NCBI RefSeq assembly: GCF_000003815.2
Contig: NC_049993.1
Coordinates: 11,618,851-11,682,850 of the forward strand
From: Branchiostoma floridae
Lineage: Eukaryota; Chordata; Leptocardii; Amphioxiformes; Branchiostomatidae
DNA length: 64,000 nucleotides
Direction of reading: 5' to 3'
Of this stretch, positions 23,669-37,800 are shown one piece after another. The notes beneath the pieces were generated by a model. It searched no databases. It saw only the letters and a program-made list of their open reading frames with translations, and had not been told where the DNA came from. A program made the position numbers and the translations under genes. How positions within the stretch are numbered: the stretch's first letter is position 1; each line of letters starts with the position of its first letter.

Positions 23669-26600
23669 GGGCTCCACACGTACAGATGGAGCTGACCTTG
23701 AACCACGCCCAACAACAGACAATGTATCATAACATGGCCTTGGTTATACTCCAAATCTCCAAGCAGATGTTAGAGTTAAAGTCGTAGTGTTTTTTAAAGA
23801 AGAAGGGTGCTGCTTTAGCTACAAGGAAGTATCATAGGCGTAGTTAATAGTACGTGGAATGAATCATGAATGTGAGTATCGCTCAATACATCTGTATACG
23901 TAGCTTGACACTTTTAATGACAGAAACGATCCGTAAAAACGATGTACAGAAGTGCTATTTTCGTGCTTGTAGACTGTAACAATGACTTGAACACTGTGAG
24001 CTATATGCAGACGTTTACTGACGTGTCTTTAAAGTCCTACAAACAAGCTGGTCCCTCTTTCAATATTGTTTAGCTGACATACGCATATCTTGATGTCATG
24101 ACTTTGATATAAACGTGTGTGATGACGGTATACTCAGCTTTCCGAATGAATACGTCATATTGAATCAAATTAATGCTCCTCTGACTTCTGATCAATTGAT
24201 ATATTTCGTTAAGCTTGGATTGCAATCACTTGTGTTACGGGATCAATGAACATACAGTCATGTACTTTTAATCTGATGTAGCATGGCTAAAAATGCAATC
24301 GTAAGGAGAGGTTAAACAGAAGAGGCAGGTTTCAATGAGGCATTTGGTATCTGAGATGAGGTTGTGTCGGGCAGCCCCTTCTTTATAACACACAGGCTGA
24401 ACATGAACTTCTGCACCGATCCCTCCTACTGAAGGAGAAAATGGCAGCCCAGGCCATGAGTTCAGCGACTAGCATAGCAAACTTTTGACAGTAACGTTAC
24501 CATTTCAGGACAATACTAGAAAGCTAACATAATCATAATCTGCTATGTACAAAATGTATAGTGAAAATAACCCCAAAGAATAGGAATACTGCAGCTGAGA
24601 ACTTTAGGTCGATCTGTGACTAAAACAGTGTCTGTCATGCTGCTAATACACTGCGCTGCGCGCCATTTTGAATGGGCGGGACGGCCGCCGCGCCGGGAAA
24701 CGCGGGTAAACAGACATATGTACGGTTTTCAATTTACAATAAAACGCGTTGTAGAGGGTTATAGTTCACCAAGCTTCACAGACTTGTAGAACTTCTTACG
24801 TTCTTTCAGACCAGCTATTTTATTTGATCAGAAAATCCTTATATTTTTGTTAAAAATGTAGATGCCTTCGGTGTAAATTTTCACTTTGGTCTCCCTATCA
24901 TGCAACATACCGATAGCGGCAACTCCCACAATCAACACCCATACTGAGGATCTGAGTTACGGTTCTCGACATTCTTTTGACACATGTTGAAGATCTGGAG
25001 GTAATGTCAACAAAAGTATACCATGTTACCCGTGTGCGCCTTTCCCAGGCTTCTGTCTGCCTGTAGACAGCGTAAATCTTGTCTGTTGTTCATTTTAAGT
25101 CTCCAAGTCGACTCGCACGGTACAAGGACGCCACTATTATTCAGCGGAATAAAGTACAACTGCAACTGATGTTGCCAACTTCGTAATATGGATGTTGATT
25201 GGTTGTAAATGAAATAAAACGACCAATCAGTGTATACTTACCTTCGGCGAAATAACTATACTAAGTGCATGTATCACTCCGCTTGACGTTCAATCTGCGG
25301 CGTTTATTCTGTTGGCTGCTAGGGGTCGCTCTTGACACGTAGCGAAAAATCAGCCTGTAGTCATTGAGTTGTTTCTATTGTTGAGCGGAGAAGTAGGGGA
25401 AATATGCAATAATGGTAACTTTGAGGAAATTGTATATAACATCCATAGCTTCTACTTAGATTCTCATGTTAACGTTGTGTATCGCAACGTAAATTCTCCC
25501 CAAATCGTCATGTACATGTGTAATGAAAGTTGAGTTGATTCCAGAGGAAAGCGCCTCCTTATTTCCCACTTTATCCCATTTGATTCCTGTCTTATGGATG
25601 ATTGATAAAAGTGACATACCCTTGCATGTCCTTGTTCAATTTCTCATTGCATATAGCTTCTCCTTGTTGCCGGTTTCTCAATTTCCAGCCAGTTAGGATG
25701 AGTAACACCCCTATGATGTGGAAGCCGTATATTTCTGTTCATATTTAGTAATTTTTCAGTCACAAAACAGACGGGACAGGGTAAGGGGAGGGTCAGAGTC
25801 TATATTGAAAATTCTATGAACATCCATCTTTATGAATGACATACCTTCGTAAGAGGTAGAACGAAAATGTCTCTCCTATTTACTAATCTTACACAAGAAG
25901 AAATTGGTTCATATCACATGTTGGTGTTTGCTGATATGGATAAAATAGAAGTATGAATTCTGGTACAGAAAATTGTTGAAAACTCAAGAACTGATATTGT
26001 TTACAGGTAATGTGAATTGTGACAGGACTTTCCTCACAAAATAGATGTGGGACTTTTCGAGTAATGACTCGTTAAGGGGACTGTCTAATTTCTTACTATG
26101 AAATTTTTGCCATTGCAACATAAAAGTGCAACTTCCAAATATCTCAAACTTGAGAACAGTGCTCTTGGATTATTGATTAAGCAGTACATGTATAGCATTC
26201 AAGTTCTCTAAACAACACTGGTTACTGTCAAATGTGTACTTTGTGGTAATCAGCAGCAAATGCAAAGTCATGACAGGCATGGTAACAGTAAGTCATTCAA
26301 AAGTCCCTTTAACAAATATGTGTTCAAATCAAGCTTGGTATTAAAATGTGTACGCTAATGTCATTGTCATCAAATTAGCAAGTGACATTAGCAAATTAGC
26401 CAGTTAGGAAAGTAATGTCAGTTGTACACAGCTAGACATCAGGCAAAAATAGTGGTCCCACAACTCAACCTGCCAATAACCTATCCAAAAGAATGTCTAC
26501 AAGCATCATTACATAATAGAACTTACTGTATATTTATATATCACGTTAAATGTGTAACACTACAGCAAAGCTATGAAAGAGCAAGCCTACATACAGTCAG

Positions 26601-28820
26601 CAATACTGATTGCAATGTGACACATTAAAAATTTCCATATAACAAAATTAAATTCTCCAGATACAAGGCTTGTATTCTTGTGATATTCTTATGACAGAGA
26701 CTGGTTTTAATTGATTCCTTGACAGAAAAGGGGATGTCCTGACTCCTGATTATGAGATTTGTAAGTCATTATTGTGTTAAGATAATCTCTAGAACCTATA
26801 GTAACTACATGTACAAATAGTCAATATATACAGAACAATTGGCATTCCAGCCGTACTGACATTTTGACATGGTAGGGAAAAGATCTACATTTTAACCTCA
26901 ACCATGCCAAGGGCCAATTTTTGTATCCAACATTACATTGGTTACAACAGAGGTCAGCAGTGTGAGGGGTAAGGAATTTGTCTCCAAGAAATCTCAAAAA
27001 CAAAACTGAAACATTTTTCTCCACAACCCAATCTATGAACCATAAAGCATACAAATGACACAAAGTTTTTAACCTTAACCCCCCAAGGTAACCACTTGCT
27101 ATACAGTACACACATGGAGAATTGTGTATGATGCGAGTGCTTAGCACAAATACTGTACACAATATCTTCTGTATTACTTTCACATCAGAGAATTGATTAA
27201 GGCCTCCATTTTTCTGTACTTATTGTGGAAACAAAATGTTTCTTTCTGAACCTAACATAGATAATGCCATAACAGAGTATAATCATGTCCATCCAAAAAC
27301 ATCACAACTTTGCCTAAACATTTGTCAGTAAGTTCAACCATCACACACAATAGTTGGTGTCATTTAGCCTGCTTCATAGGGAAACTGACTTCCCCAAACT
27401 TTGCTTTCTAAAGAGTGAGGTTTCTTAGAATTTGATAAGAGTTTGTTTAAAAAAAGGTTGATTCATTTTGACCTTCCCCCTAAGTGCGGTAGAATTTGCA
27501 CATTTCTTTAGGATTCCAGTTCACTTCAGATGTTTTATCAAACTGAAATGAGATTTAATATAGGCATATTCTATGGGATACATTTTGCCGGATAATACAG
27601 TTGGAAGCAATCTTCAGCATATAAACAGGTTCCAAACAATATTTCTTATCATGAGAAGTGATACAACAATATGTTTCAAAAGTATTTTAGATGGGAAGTC
27701 ATACATATTCAACATGATGTTGAAATCTCAGCCCTACTTTTAGCGAGTACCCTTCTCAATTTTTATTATCTTATCCAATCGGAGGACAAATTGACAAATA
27801 ATGTTCTTTGATCTTCTTGCTGTGAAATTCAATTTCAGCCAATCAGAGAAGCACAGACAAATTCTACTGATTTTCTGAACATTAGATAGAATTTCTTCTC
27901 TATTTATTCAAGGTTTCAAATGTCAAACCAAGGGCATATAATGTCCTTGGTTAAACTATATCGTGGATAAAGTGTATCCCTCACATTGCATAAATATCTC
28001 CTACTGATTCATATTGGAATGACAAGTTAAGCAAGTTCACACTAGATTTTTCCATGCTTGATTTTGCCATCTAGCTAAAATCCCCTCAAAGCTAAACATC
28101 ATCTGCAATTGGTGGCCTTTGAAATCCAACAATATTCCTGGACCATCTTTCTCCTAAAGGAAGAATGCATCTATATCAACCTAAGGTTGACATCCACATA
28201 GTGAAGAAACTAAGGTGTAGAATTTTTCTACTAAATAGTGAAAAACAATCATGATATTCTATTTTCAAGTATGAACACAATAATAAAAGTTCAATCAGAA
28301 TGATCTATCATAGAATCACATGTACACTATTTGACGAAGGAATGCTGATAGTGCTCCACAGAGCTTGGTTTAGATACATATTCAGGTTGACATTCTTTCA
28401 TCCTGAAACAATATACAGTAGATCATAATTAACTCTTCTGCTGTTCTACCTAGCCATTGTGCACCATTCAAGGTAATCTATCATGTTTGCTGCATTTTTC
28501 ATTGAGTCATAAAGCAATAATTTTACAAGCTCGGAGAGCAGACTTTAAGGGCTTTCAGTGGACACAGCATACTACTCATCCAATACTCCTGCATAAGTGG
28601 AATATATTTCCTTAAAGCTACTGATGTCTCTTCCTTTTACAAGGTTAACTACCTCACATTTTTTGTGACTTCAATAAAATGTACAGAAACATACTCTAAA
28701 GGATAAGAAATGAGAAATTTGAGACTGAATCTATGGGGGCTTGCTAAAAGGGCTAGTCCATTTCTGTGTGGGGGTGGCATGAATGATGTACCCAGTATCC
28801 CTGGTGTGTTTGTCCCCGTG
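23669..28820. other. intergenic region between paralogue 3 and glucosidase II beta
   Basis: About 5 kb without a supportable coding exon. It contains a CpG-richer patch at about 24650-24710, with GCGCGCCATTTTGAATGGGC, that could be a promoter remnant. It also holds the MITE at 26072-26312. The right part, up to 28820, may hold the 3' UTR of the minus-strand glucosidase II beta gene. Confidence 0.45.
26072..26312. mobile_element. TTAA-flanked MITE
   Basis: The left end is TTAAGGGGACTGTCTAATTT. The right end is AAAAGTCCCTTTAA, whose complement TTAAAGGGACTTTT matches the left. It has the same TTAA target-site logic as the elements at 20211 and 29418, but a different interior. Confidence 0.6.
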
Positions 28821-31800
28821 CTATAACTCTTCATGACTAAACTCTGGGTTGTTGGGGACCTCCTTAGTGCACATGGCCGGAGTCTCAAACTCAAACACAT
28901 ACTCGCACCTGTTGGGCTCCGACGCTGATAACAACTTGTTTTCTATACCACACGTCATGCGGACCTGGAACAGACAAAGGTAGATGCTTTAATAACATTT
29001 CCATCAATTTTACTCCACAAAATTGTTCAAGATTGCATGGAAAGAATGATAAATACAATGAACATATATGCTTGGGGTATTGGCACTTGCATATAAAATT
29101 TCAATAAATACTAGTAAACACCAGATGTTGAGCCAGACAGCCTTAGATCTACAGTAGATAAAAAAAAACACAGAAATTTGAAAATGTGACACTGCCAAAA
29201 GCTTGTGGATGCTGACATTTTCTACATATTTCTGTATCTGACTCTATAAGTATATAGCTGCCATAATCGCCCTTTGACGTAACACACCAGCTTTGCAGGC
29301 ATGCGGTGCAGCAGCGTCTGGTTATATTACACCGAACATACCTAAACTGTCATACCTAAATTCTGCACATCTATTTCCTAAGCTTGAAAGTAAATGTGTC
29401 TGTGCATACATGTGTAATTAAAGGACAGCATCAGAAAATTTTCAATTCTTTATTTTCCAGTAGTTTACTCATTAAAAAGTTGATGTACGTCAATTTTTAC
29501 ATTGATCCGCCTAATATGACCCTGTAGACACGTTTGAACTTCGCGCTCTCCTCCTCTCCCCGCCGCGCTGGCCGATGACGTAATGGCCTCGTTCTGATCG
29601 TCTGAGATTGTATGACGTCACGGATCCAAAACTTCTAGCCAGCCATTTTTCTCGGTGAACCTCGGTCCTCTCAGCGGTGAATAATCACCCCGCCATTCTG
29701 GAGTTCAGTTTGTTGTTGTTGAAAATTACTTTCGTGGACCTGTAAGTCGCATTGTGAGCTGTCTACGAAGCCATAGTCCCCGGGAGACTGAACATGAATA
29801 AGCTTGCCTGCGAGTAAACCGCGCGGCGACGGGACGAAATCAAAACAATGGCGGTGGGGGAGGTTCACGCACCGTGCTTTTCTGGACTTTTACAAGAGCG
29901 AGTTCGGGTCAGTTCTTACCTTCTCCTTTCCGGACAGCACAGCGATAATTACACGTAAGCTTCCACGAATTTTGGTTGAATTCACAATTGTCCAACTGGC
30001 AGGGACATTAAAAAAAACATTTTTCCTCTGACAACATACCCTTGATCGCTACATATCGAACGACCCCCTTTTCGCGCCGAAACAGATAGCACCGCAACTT
30101 GTACAGATCGTGCGAGTTACGCCTCGCCTCTCACTTTATTTTCTGTTTCTCGGGTAAATCATCTGGACTGGTCGGTTTTTCAATCATGTAGCTTTGGCGG
30201 AGATTGCTAGGGGTTCATTCAAAACAAATCACGGACTCTGAAACGAAGCCGACATTTCGCGCCATTCACAATGCCGGCCTGTGTTGTATGTAAAAACAAC
30301 AATGCTGTATGTATGTTTCGGCGCGGAAGGGGGATCGTTCGATATGTAGCGATCAAGGGTATGTTGTCAGAGGAAAAATGTTTTTTTTAATGTCCCTGCC
30401 AGTTGGACAATTGTGAATTCAACCAAAATTCGTGGAAGCTTACGTGTAATTATCGCTGTGCTGTCCGGAAAGGAGAAGGTAAGAACTGACCCGAACTCGC
30501 TCTTGTAAAAGTCCAGAAAGGCACGGTGCGTGAACCTCCCCCACCGCCATTGTTTTGATTTCGTCCCGTCGCCGCGCGGTTTACTCGCAGGCAAGCTTAT
30601 TCATGTTCAGTCTCCCGGGACTATGGCTTCGTAGACAGCTCACAATGCGACTTACAGGTCCACGAAAGTAATTTTCAACAACAACAAACTGAACTCCAGA
30701 ATGGCGGGGTGATTATTCACCGCTGAGAGGACCGAGGTTCACCGAGAAAAATGGCTGGCTAGAAGTTTTGGATCCGTGACGTCATACAATCTCAGACGAT
30801 CAGAACGCGGCCATTACGTCATCGGCCAGCGCGGCGGGGAGAGGAGGAGAGCGCGAAGTTCAAACGTGTCTACAGGGTCATATTAGGCGGATCAATGTAA
30901 AAATTGACGTACATCAACTTTTTAATGAGTAAACTACTGGAAAATAAAGAATTGAAAATTTTCTGATGCTGTCCTTTAACAATAAGGAATAACAAATGTG
31001 GAAGAAACTGGTACATGTATTTAGTATTTCCTGTCCCCACCTCTGTAGACCTGTCCGGACCGTTCCAACAGTTCTGTCCCTTGGTGTACTTCATGGCGCT
31101 GTACTTGTTGTCCTCAGGGCCTGCCCAAGACTCCCAGCGGCTGGAGAAACACAACACAAACTGTAAACTCACTCATTCAAAACATGAACACAACACAAAC
31201 TGTAAACTCACTCGTTCAAAAAATGGCTTTGACCAGGAAGAATGAAGAGAGAGTGTGGGAAAACTACACTGTACTTTTGTCCAGGTCAAAACATTCTGAA
31301 AGCTTTGTCCTGCTGCACTTTTTCCTATTGTTTTTTTTTCCATCCTGATGAGATATATCCAACCTCACCTCCTTAAAATCCATTGTAAATCTATACTTGG
31401 CAACCATAAAAAACTTAGAGTAAATACTAGCAAATTAAAACAGTTAAACCTTCCACAGTGAATGTTTTAAAGACGGTCATAACATTAGTCAGAGTTGGAG
31501 TTCCTCGAAAATCTGCAATTCAGCAATGTAAGAATATTTAAAGTGATTTTAAGAGATACATCAATTCAGCATCAGTAATTCTGAGGTATAAACATTTGTA
31601 AACTTTGGATATTAAGGTGTACAAGACAATCTTGAGAAGGCCACTATTGCAATGTTTTTTGATGTGGCAGTATTATGGCACCCGGTGGAATGATGAGAGT
31701 TGATGTTACTCTTTAAAGTTAAATAATTTGACAACTAGGCTAGCAATGATGGGGAAAATGATACCATTTTTATTTTTATTTTCTAGCAGATGATATAATT

Positions 31801-34800
31801 TCAAACTCACCCTAATGTTGTCTCCGACCCGCCATGTTTGGGACTCTGTGAGCACTTGTCAAACGGACACAGCTTGTACTTGTACTCCTTAGTCTCCAGC
31901 TCAAAACACTGGCCATCCAGGGAGCTGTACTCCGCCTCTGCACCAAAGTCTGTGCCGAGCTGCTTCTCTAGTTGCCTGGTTGTTGAGAAATGTAGGCAAA
32001 AATATCAGAGATTTGTCTTGTCACAACTTGTCAGGCCTAATTTACACTACTACATGTAGTTGCTTATTCTATCCAACCTGTCTTATGTGCTTAAACTTAA
32101 AGAGTTACATACACAAACTCTGAGAGGTATGCAAAATTGACTTCTATTACGGTCCAGTAAGAAGCTGCGTGTGGTTAGGAATTTTGCTAGAAGTCAGCGT
32201 AAAAATCCTAGACATACAAGGAAGCTAACTAGCTGACTAAAGTATGAACACTGTGCTACAAAAGCAATTGGTAACCTCCCAAATTGCAAGTAGTGTGATG
32301 GGCAAAATGTATGCTTTATGGTACGCTCAAATTTACCAACTGGAGGATGATGCAGTTCACCTATGCCTCAGTAGGGGCTCTACTAACCTGATCTGTGCAT
32401 CAACATCACTGACTTTCTTGTTTGCTTCTGTGTACTCTGCCCTGGCCTGGTCTGCAGCTGTTGTCAACATGATGAAGATTATCATTGTTAAAACTGGAAC
32501 ACAGCTTTACACAAATGTACTCTCATTTCAAAGGTTCATTGTGCAAAGAAAAATGGCAGAGATGGCACTTTCAGGATATGGACACTAGTTTTGGTGCTGC
32601 CGAATATTGTTTCAAGCTTTTACTTTCAAAGTAGTTAACATGTTGCCACCTGGAGTGAATTGGTTACAAATAATATTTCATACATACTATGTCAAGGAAA
32701 TAGCATAATGACAATGTTCTTTTTCTCGAAATTGCTCTAGTACAACCCCATTTGCCAGCATATTTCTGGCAACTTTCTGGGTGGTGCAACATGTGAAGTT
32801 ATCCAGCTGGGCCGCATCAGTTTGGGATTTGGGGCTTCTTTGCAATTAACAGAAGTGTGCAGCGATCTGTTGTACAATTAACTGGCTTGTACTGAAGCTT
32901 AAGATTTCGAACTTTTGTAACCTTCCCCATGCTGTACTTTGAATACCCAAGTCTGCTGCCAAGAACAATTGTACCAGACGTTGTTGTTTGTTTACAACAG
33001 ACCTGCGATCAGCTGTTTTGTCTCCTCGTCATAATCTGGCATCGCATCCTCGTCTGGTTTGGATTCGTCCTTGACCAGGTCGATTTCAGGCTCATCATCA
33101 TCATCATCATCTGGGTAGTCGTCATCAAGATCATCATCATCATCATCTACTTCATCATCATCATCATCATAGCCTAGAAAAGCACATATAGAGTAACTCA
33201 CTCTATTACCACTACAGCATATAACAAAAAGGACCTTACTACCATCTTTTGAACAATCTTTTCTTTTATCAAACAGCTCTTTAAAGAAACTGTGGTATTT
33301 AAACAATTGTACTAAAATGAAAAAAAGTAGAAGGTTTAAAACAAATCCAACATTTGATGTACCAATTAGCTGAATTCATCACAACTACAAGTAAGCTTTT
33401 GTGGAAGGGTCAAAAAGACAATCTCAAAGAAAGAAGAAATTGCTGATGACTGAAGCTGCCAAACCCTCTAGGAATTAAATGCTAACACTTTGTATGCAAT
33501 TGGCCCTCGGACATTAATTTGCAATAAAGATTATCATCAAAATATATAAACTTACGCTCTTCTTCTTCTTCCTCCTCCTCTCTGTCCTCCTCCTCCTCAG
33601 CAGGAGGGGCGGGTGGTTCTTCAGTTGGAGGCAGATCTGTGTCTCCTTTTGTAGGTTCCTCTACGGGAGGTTCCTTTGCCTTGTCCTGTTATTAAAACAA
33701 TAATTAGAAAGTTTAGGACACACAAACCATACACGCAAAGCTATATCTAATCATCATCATCCAATCATCTGTCTATTTTTCCAAAATGATGATGTCTTTT
33801 CCAAAATCATATCCAGTTGTTTGAGTAATTGCTATATGGTGTATCTTATATCTGGCCTTCATTGACGGATCATGTCTTTAGTCAAAAATATGCTTTATCC
33901 CAGCATTTGTAAAAGTGTGGACTACATTATGATTTGTGTGTAATACGACACATTATTATGATTCAAGTGCTTTGTCTCTTGTTTTCCAGTCCTTAAATAT
34001 GCCCTTTCCGTTGTTACTGTACTTTAATCAACCTAGTATTTTCCCCCAGTGCACAACTCTAATAATTTCATGTAAAAATGCACCCCACTTACCTTTTCAC
34101 CCTGGTAAAGGTCCTTGATTTTGGGCCAAGTCTCTGACAGAAAACTCTCCAAATCTACCTCCGTCACATCACCAAGATGGTTCTAAATGTACCAAAAAAT
34201 GACATATGAACAATTTTGATCTGTGTTCAATTTACATATAAACCAGTATACCAAGACAGGGCACATCATATCGGGTCTGAAAGTACACGTTCATGGTTCC
34301 AAGTACACATGCAAAGTGTTACGTATTATGGGTAACATGTCAAAGGTGAATGCCCCTGAGACATATATAAACTAAACATAGTCTAGACAAGGTATCAGAC
34401 ATGGCTGTGACAAGAACTGTTGACAAGATAGGGGCCTCCAGCTTTCATCTTGCACCTGTGAGTTGGAACCATAAATCCACTTTAAGAGCAATGAATCAAG
34501 TAGAAAAGTTTAAATGCTGACCTTGGCCTCCTCCTCTGTGACCTCTCCATCCACATCATCATCAAACTCCAGGTGAGTCTGCAACTCCTCCAGTTTAACC
34601 CTACAGGACAGGAGAGTGGATATCAGTCATACAGACATTATTGTGTCAACATGTAAGCTTTACATCAAGCCTGAGTATCATGACATACTTATCAACATAA
34701 AGCCATTGTCTTTCTGACTAAGGTGAAGATGTCTTTTCAAGTAGCTTGTATATTTTGTATAGACACAACACACCAGTTATGCAGGCACCAAGCGAGACAG

Positions 34801-37800
34801 TGGCTAGCAATACACTAAACGACCTGTCATTCATAACCTTTGCACATCTAACTGTGTAAAAGCACTGTTTAGTGGTATCTAGAGAGGATGTCTCTACCGT
34901 ACTTGGTGTTAACGAGTTCAAATCTGTGCTAATTTCAGGAAAAATAAATGGTGCAAATAAGTGCAGTGTCAGCCAAGCACTACAGGTCACTCTTACTCTT
35001 CTGGACAAGTGTGTTGGGTTTCTGAGGCAAACTCATCAAATACGGTGCTTTCTAAAAGAAGCATTTCCTTCATTACCATTACATGGGATAGCTAAGTTGA
35101 AGGTAAGAAGACACACATAAATTACCATGTTAAACATTGGGAAAAACAACAATGGCACTTTGATTGAGACTTGACAGTGGGGGAGGGGGGCACACTTACA
35201 AGCCATCTCCATCCAGGTCCAGCTCACTGAAGGCTGCAGTTCCTGCCTCCTTCTGCCTCTCCAGTTCTCGGGCAGCCTTCACCTCTGAATTACACATGGA
35301 ACAATGTCACACTGGGAGAAACCTTAGCCATATGCAGAGTTTGTATCTGGTCATGTATATGAATTAGTCAAGTCACACTGGGAGAAACCTTAGCCATGTC
35401 CAGAGTTTGTATCTGGTCATGTATATGAATTAGTCAAGTCATTGTCAACAGAAGATTGTGCTGTTTAGTAGAAAATAAGTCCAACCTTAAGTGTTGGAGG
35501 TCAAACGATAAATCGATAGATACATCCTACATAGATTTGATCGGTAAGAATATATCATTCCTGGTTTACGTGTCTGTTTTTAAAAATGTATATGTATGAG
35601 TAAAACCAAGGATATTTTGTAGTTGAGTATAAAGAACAAACAGATCCAGACCTTCCCAGGCCTTCTTGTGCTTGTCTACTGCTTCCTTCTCAGGTGTTTC
35701 CGCAGCCTCCTTTGCAGCTGTAAAATCACATCAAATCAAATATACTAGTACTTTCAGGACAAACCCATCTAGATATGGTATTGACAATAACTCAGTCAAG
35801 CATTAAAGTCACCTAAAAGATAAAGTACATTAACATGTAGTACACAGCTTTGTTGTTTAGGTTGACCACTTTGCAGAAACCATTGTCATAATTTTAAACA
35901 GAAAAATCATCTGAAGTTTGCAGTGAACAAAACTTTCATCAATCTATCTACACTATCTACATGTGCAGAAATCAATTCCTTGATATTTGTCAGATGATGC
36001 AAAGAACATGCAAAGACATAATATTATGTTACAATACAGACTGACCTTGAGCCTCTTGCTTCTTGGATTCCACCACTTGTTTCTCTTCTTTCAAGGCATT
36101 CAGCCTGGTCTGGGTACAAAAAGAAAGGATTTTGCACAACTTAAGTCCTATGCTTCACAGTGTAACTTAAAGTTTTGTTATGCGACTTGTCATGTGAAGA
36201 CAATGCTTGGTACAAAATGTTGTTGTTCATACGTTTGGAATTACTGTCAACAACACAGACAACGAGACGTGAAGAGATACAGCTGAATTTTAAAGACATT
36301 AAATGATGATGTCACTATCACACAGGTAATACTTATACCTGTACTTGTGCAAAGATTCTGGTGTCCATCTCTATTATAGCTACCTAGTCTTTTTCATCCT
36401 CTCAGCAAAGTTGTGAAGAAGATGAAAGCAACTCAACAGCTATAACAGTGATGGATACCAGGCTAAAGTCCTGGTACCCACCTCTCTGTCCTGCCTAGTT
36501 TGTTTCCCATCAGCCACCAGGGTCTGCCTCATCTGGAAACCCTGGTTGATGATCTCGGCCTGTTTTTTCCTCTGTTCAAGTTCAACAGCACCCATCTCCC
36601 TTGTAACAACAACAGCGGCATAGACAATGTTGGAGCACTCTAATCACTTTAAACTAGATATGTATCAACAAATAATTGTAAATGCTCATAAGTTCGCAGT
36701 GATTTAAACTCGCAGTTACGTAAGGGGAAAATGGAGTGTTTGCCGTGGTTTTAAGTTTGTGCTAAGATATGCCCAAAAGTAGTTACTCAAGTAACTGGAT
36801 ATGATTTTGGTAGTATCCAACATCCACTAGCGTCTCTGTGACAAAAGATAGTGGATACTATCTGAAACGTCTGACAGTTTCCAAAAGCATATCCAGCTTT
36901 GCTGCTTTTTGGCGTACTACACACATACAGTATAGAAATGGAAACACTGGTGGCTTAAAGTTCATGATGAAGAGATCACTGTGATAACTGATGACATAAA
37001 AACACGGTGTCACCACAAAAATTTCATTTATTACATAGACTTCAGCAACCTATTAACTCCATCAACTACAGAATCCACACATACCTGAATTTTTTTTTTC
37101 TTTTGTTAGTAAGTGAAAAAGTGTGTATGCCTAGCTTTGCTTTCTTTATATTTCCATGTAGAAAATCAGGTGACATACCTGCACTTGTCTTCACACAGCA
37201 CCAGTCCACTGTACTCATCTGTACCGTCACAGCAGTCTGGCAATCAGATGATAAATCTATACATCAGTCTTACGTTTATGAAGGTTAGACATCCAGATTA
37301 ACAATATTCAAATACAATTCAATCTCTACGGCTGAATAAAAACAGAGATTTACTTCCGGATATTCTTCAGTGTCACTTCTTCAGCGTCCTAGTGAAGCTG
37401 AAGAAGAGTGATGAATGTCACTCAAAACATCAGGAAGTAAATCTCTGTTTTTATCCAGTTGTAGAGATTAAATCGTACTTGAATACATCAGTCTTGTAGA
37501 ATTGAATTGATCAATATACACTATACAGTAAAACCTACAATAAATAATACTGACAAAACCTGTCTATAATGGCCATTAAAGGGATGTGAAGAAAGTTGTT
37601 TCAGTACACATGTGGCCATTACCTACGAGATTCTCAATACAAGTGATCCCGATGATGTCACAGTGACGCAGTGGTAGGCAAAAAGCAGATGTTTGGCAAA
37701 AGCTTCACTTACATATTAACCAGTAATTTGAGCTGCTAATCTAAATATCAATTTTTAATCCAATCTACTGACGTCCTGGTAGGCACCAAATGCCCAATAC

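Noticed and set aside
29804-30031. 75-codon open frame present identically in both arms of the fold-back element
   Set aside because: The frame is identical because the arms are identical. It has no recognisable domain, no second-codon bias was evident, and it ends in the low-complexity KKTFFL stretch.
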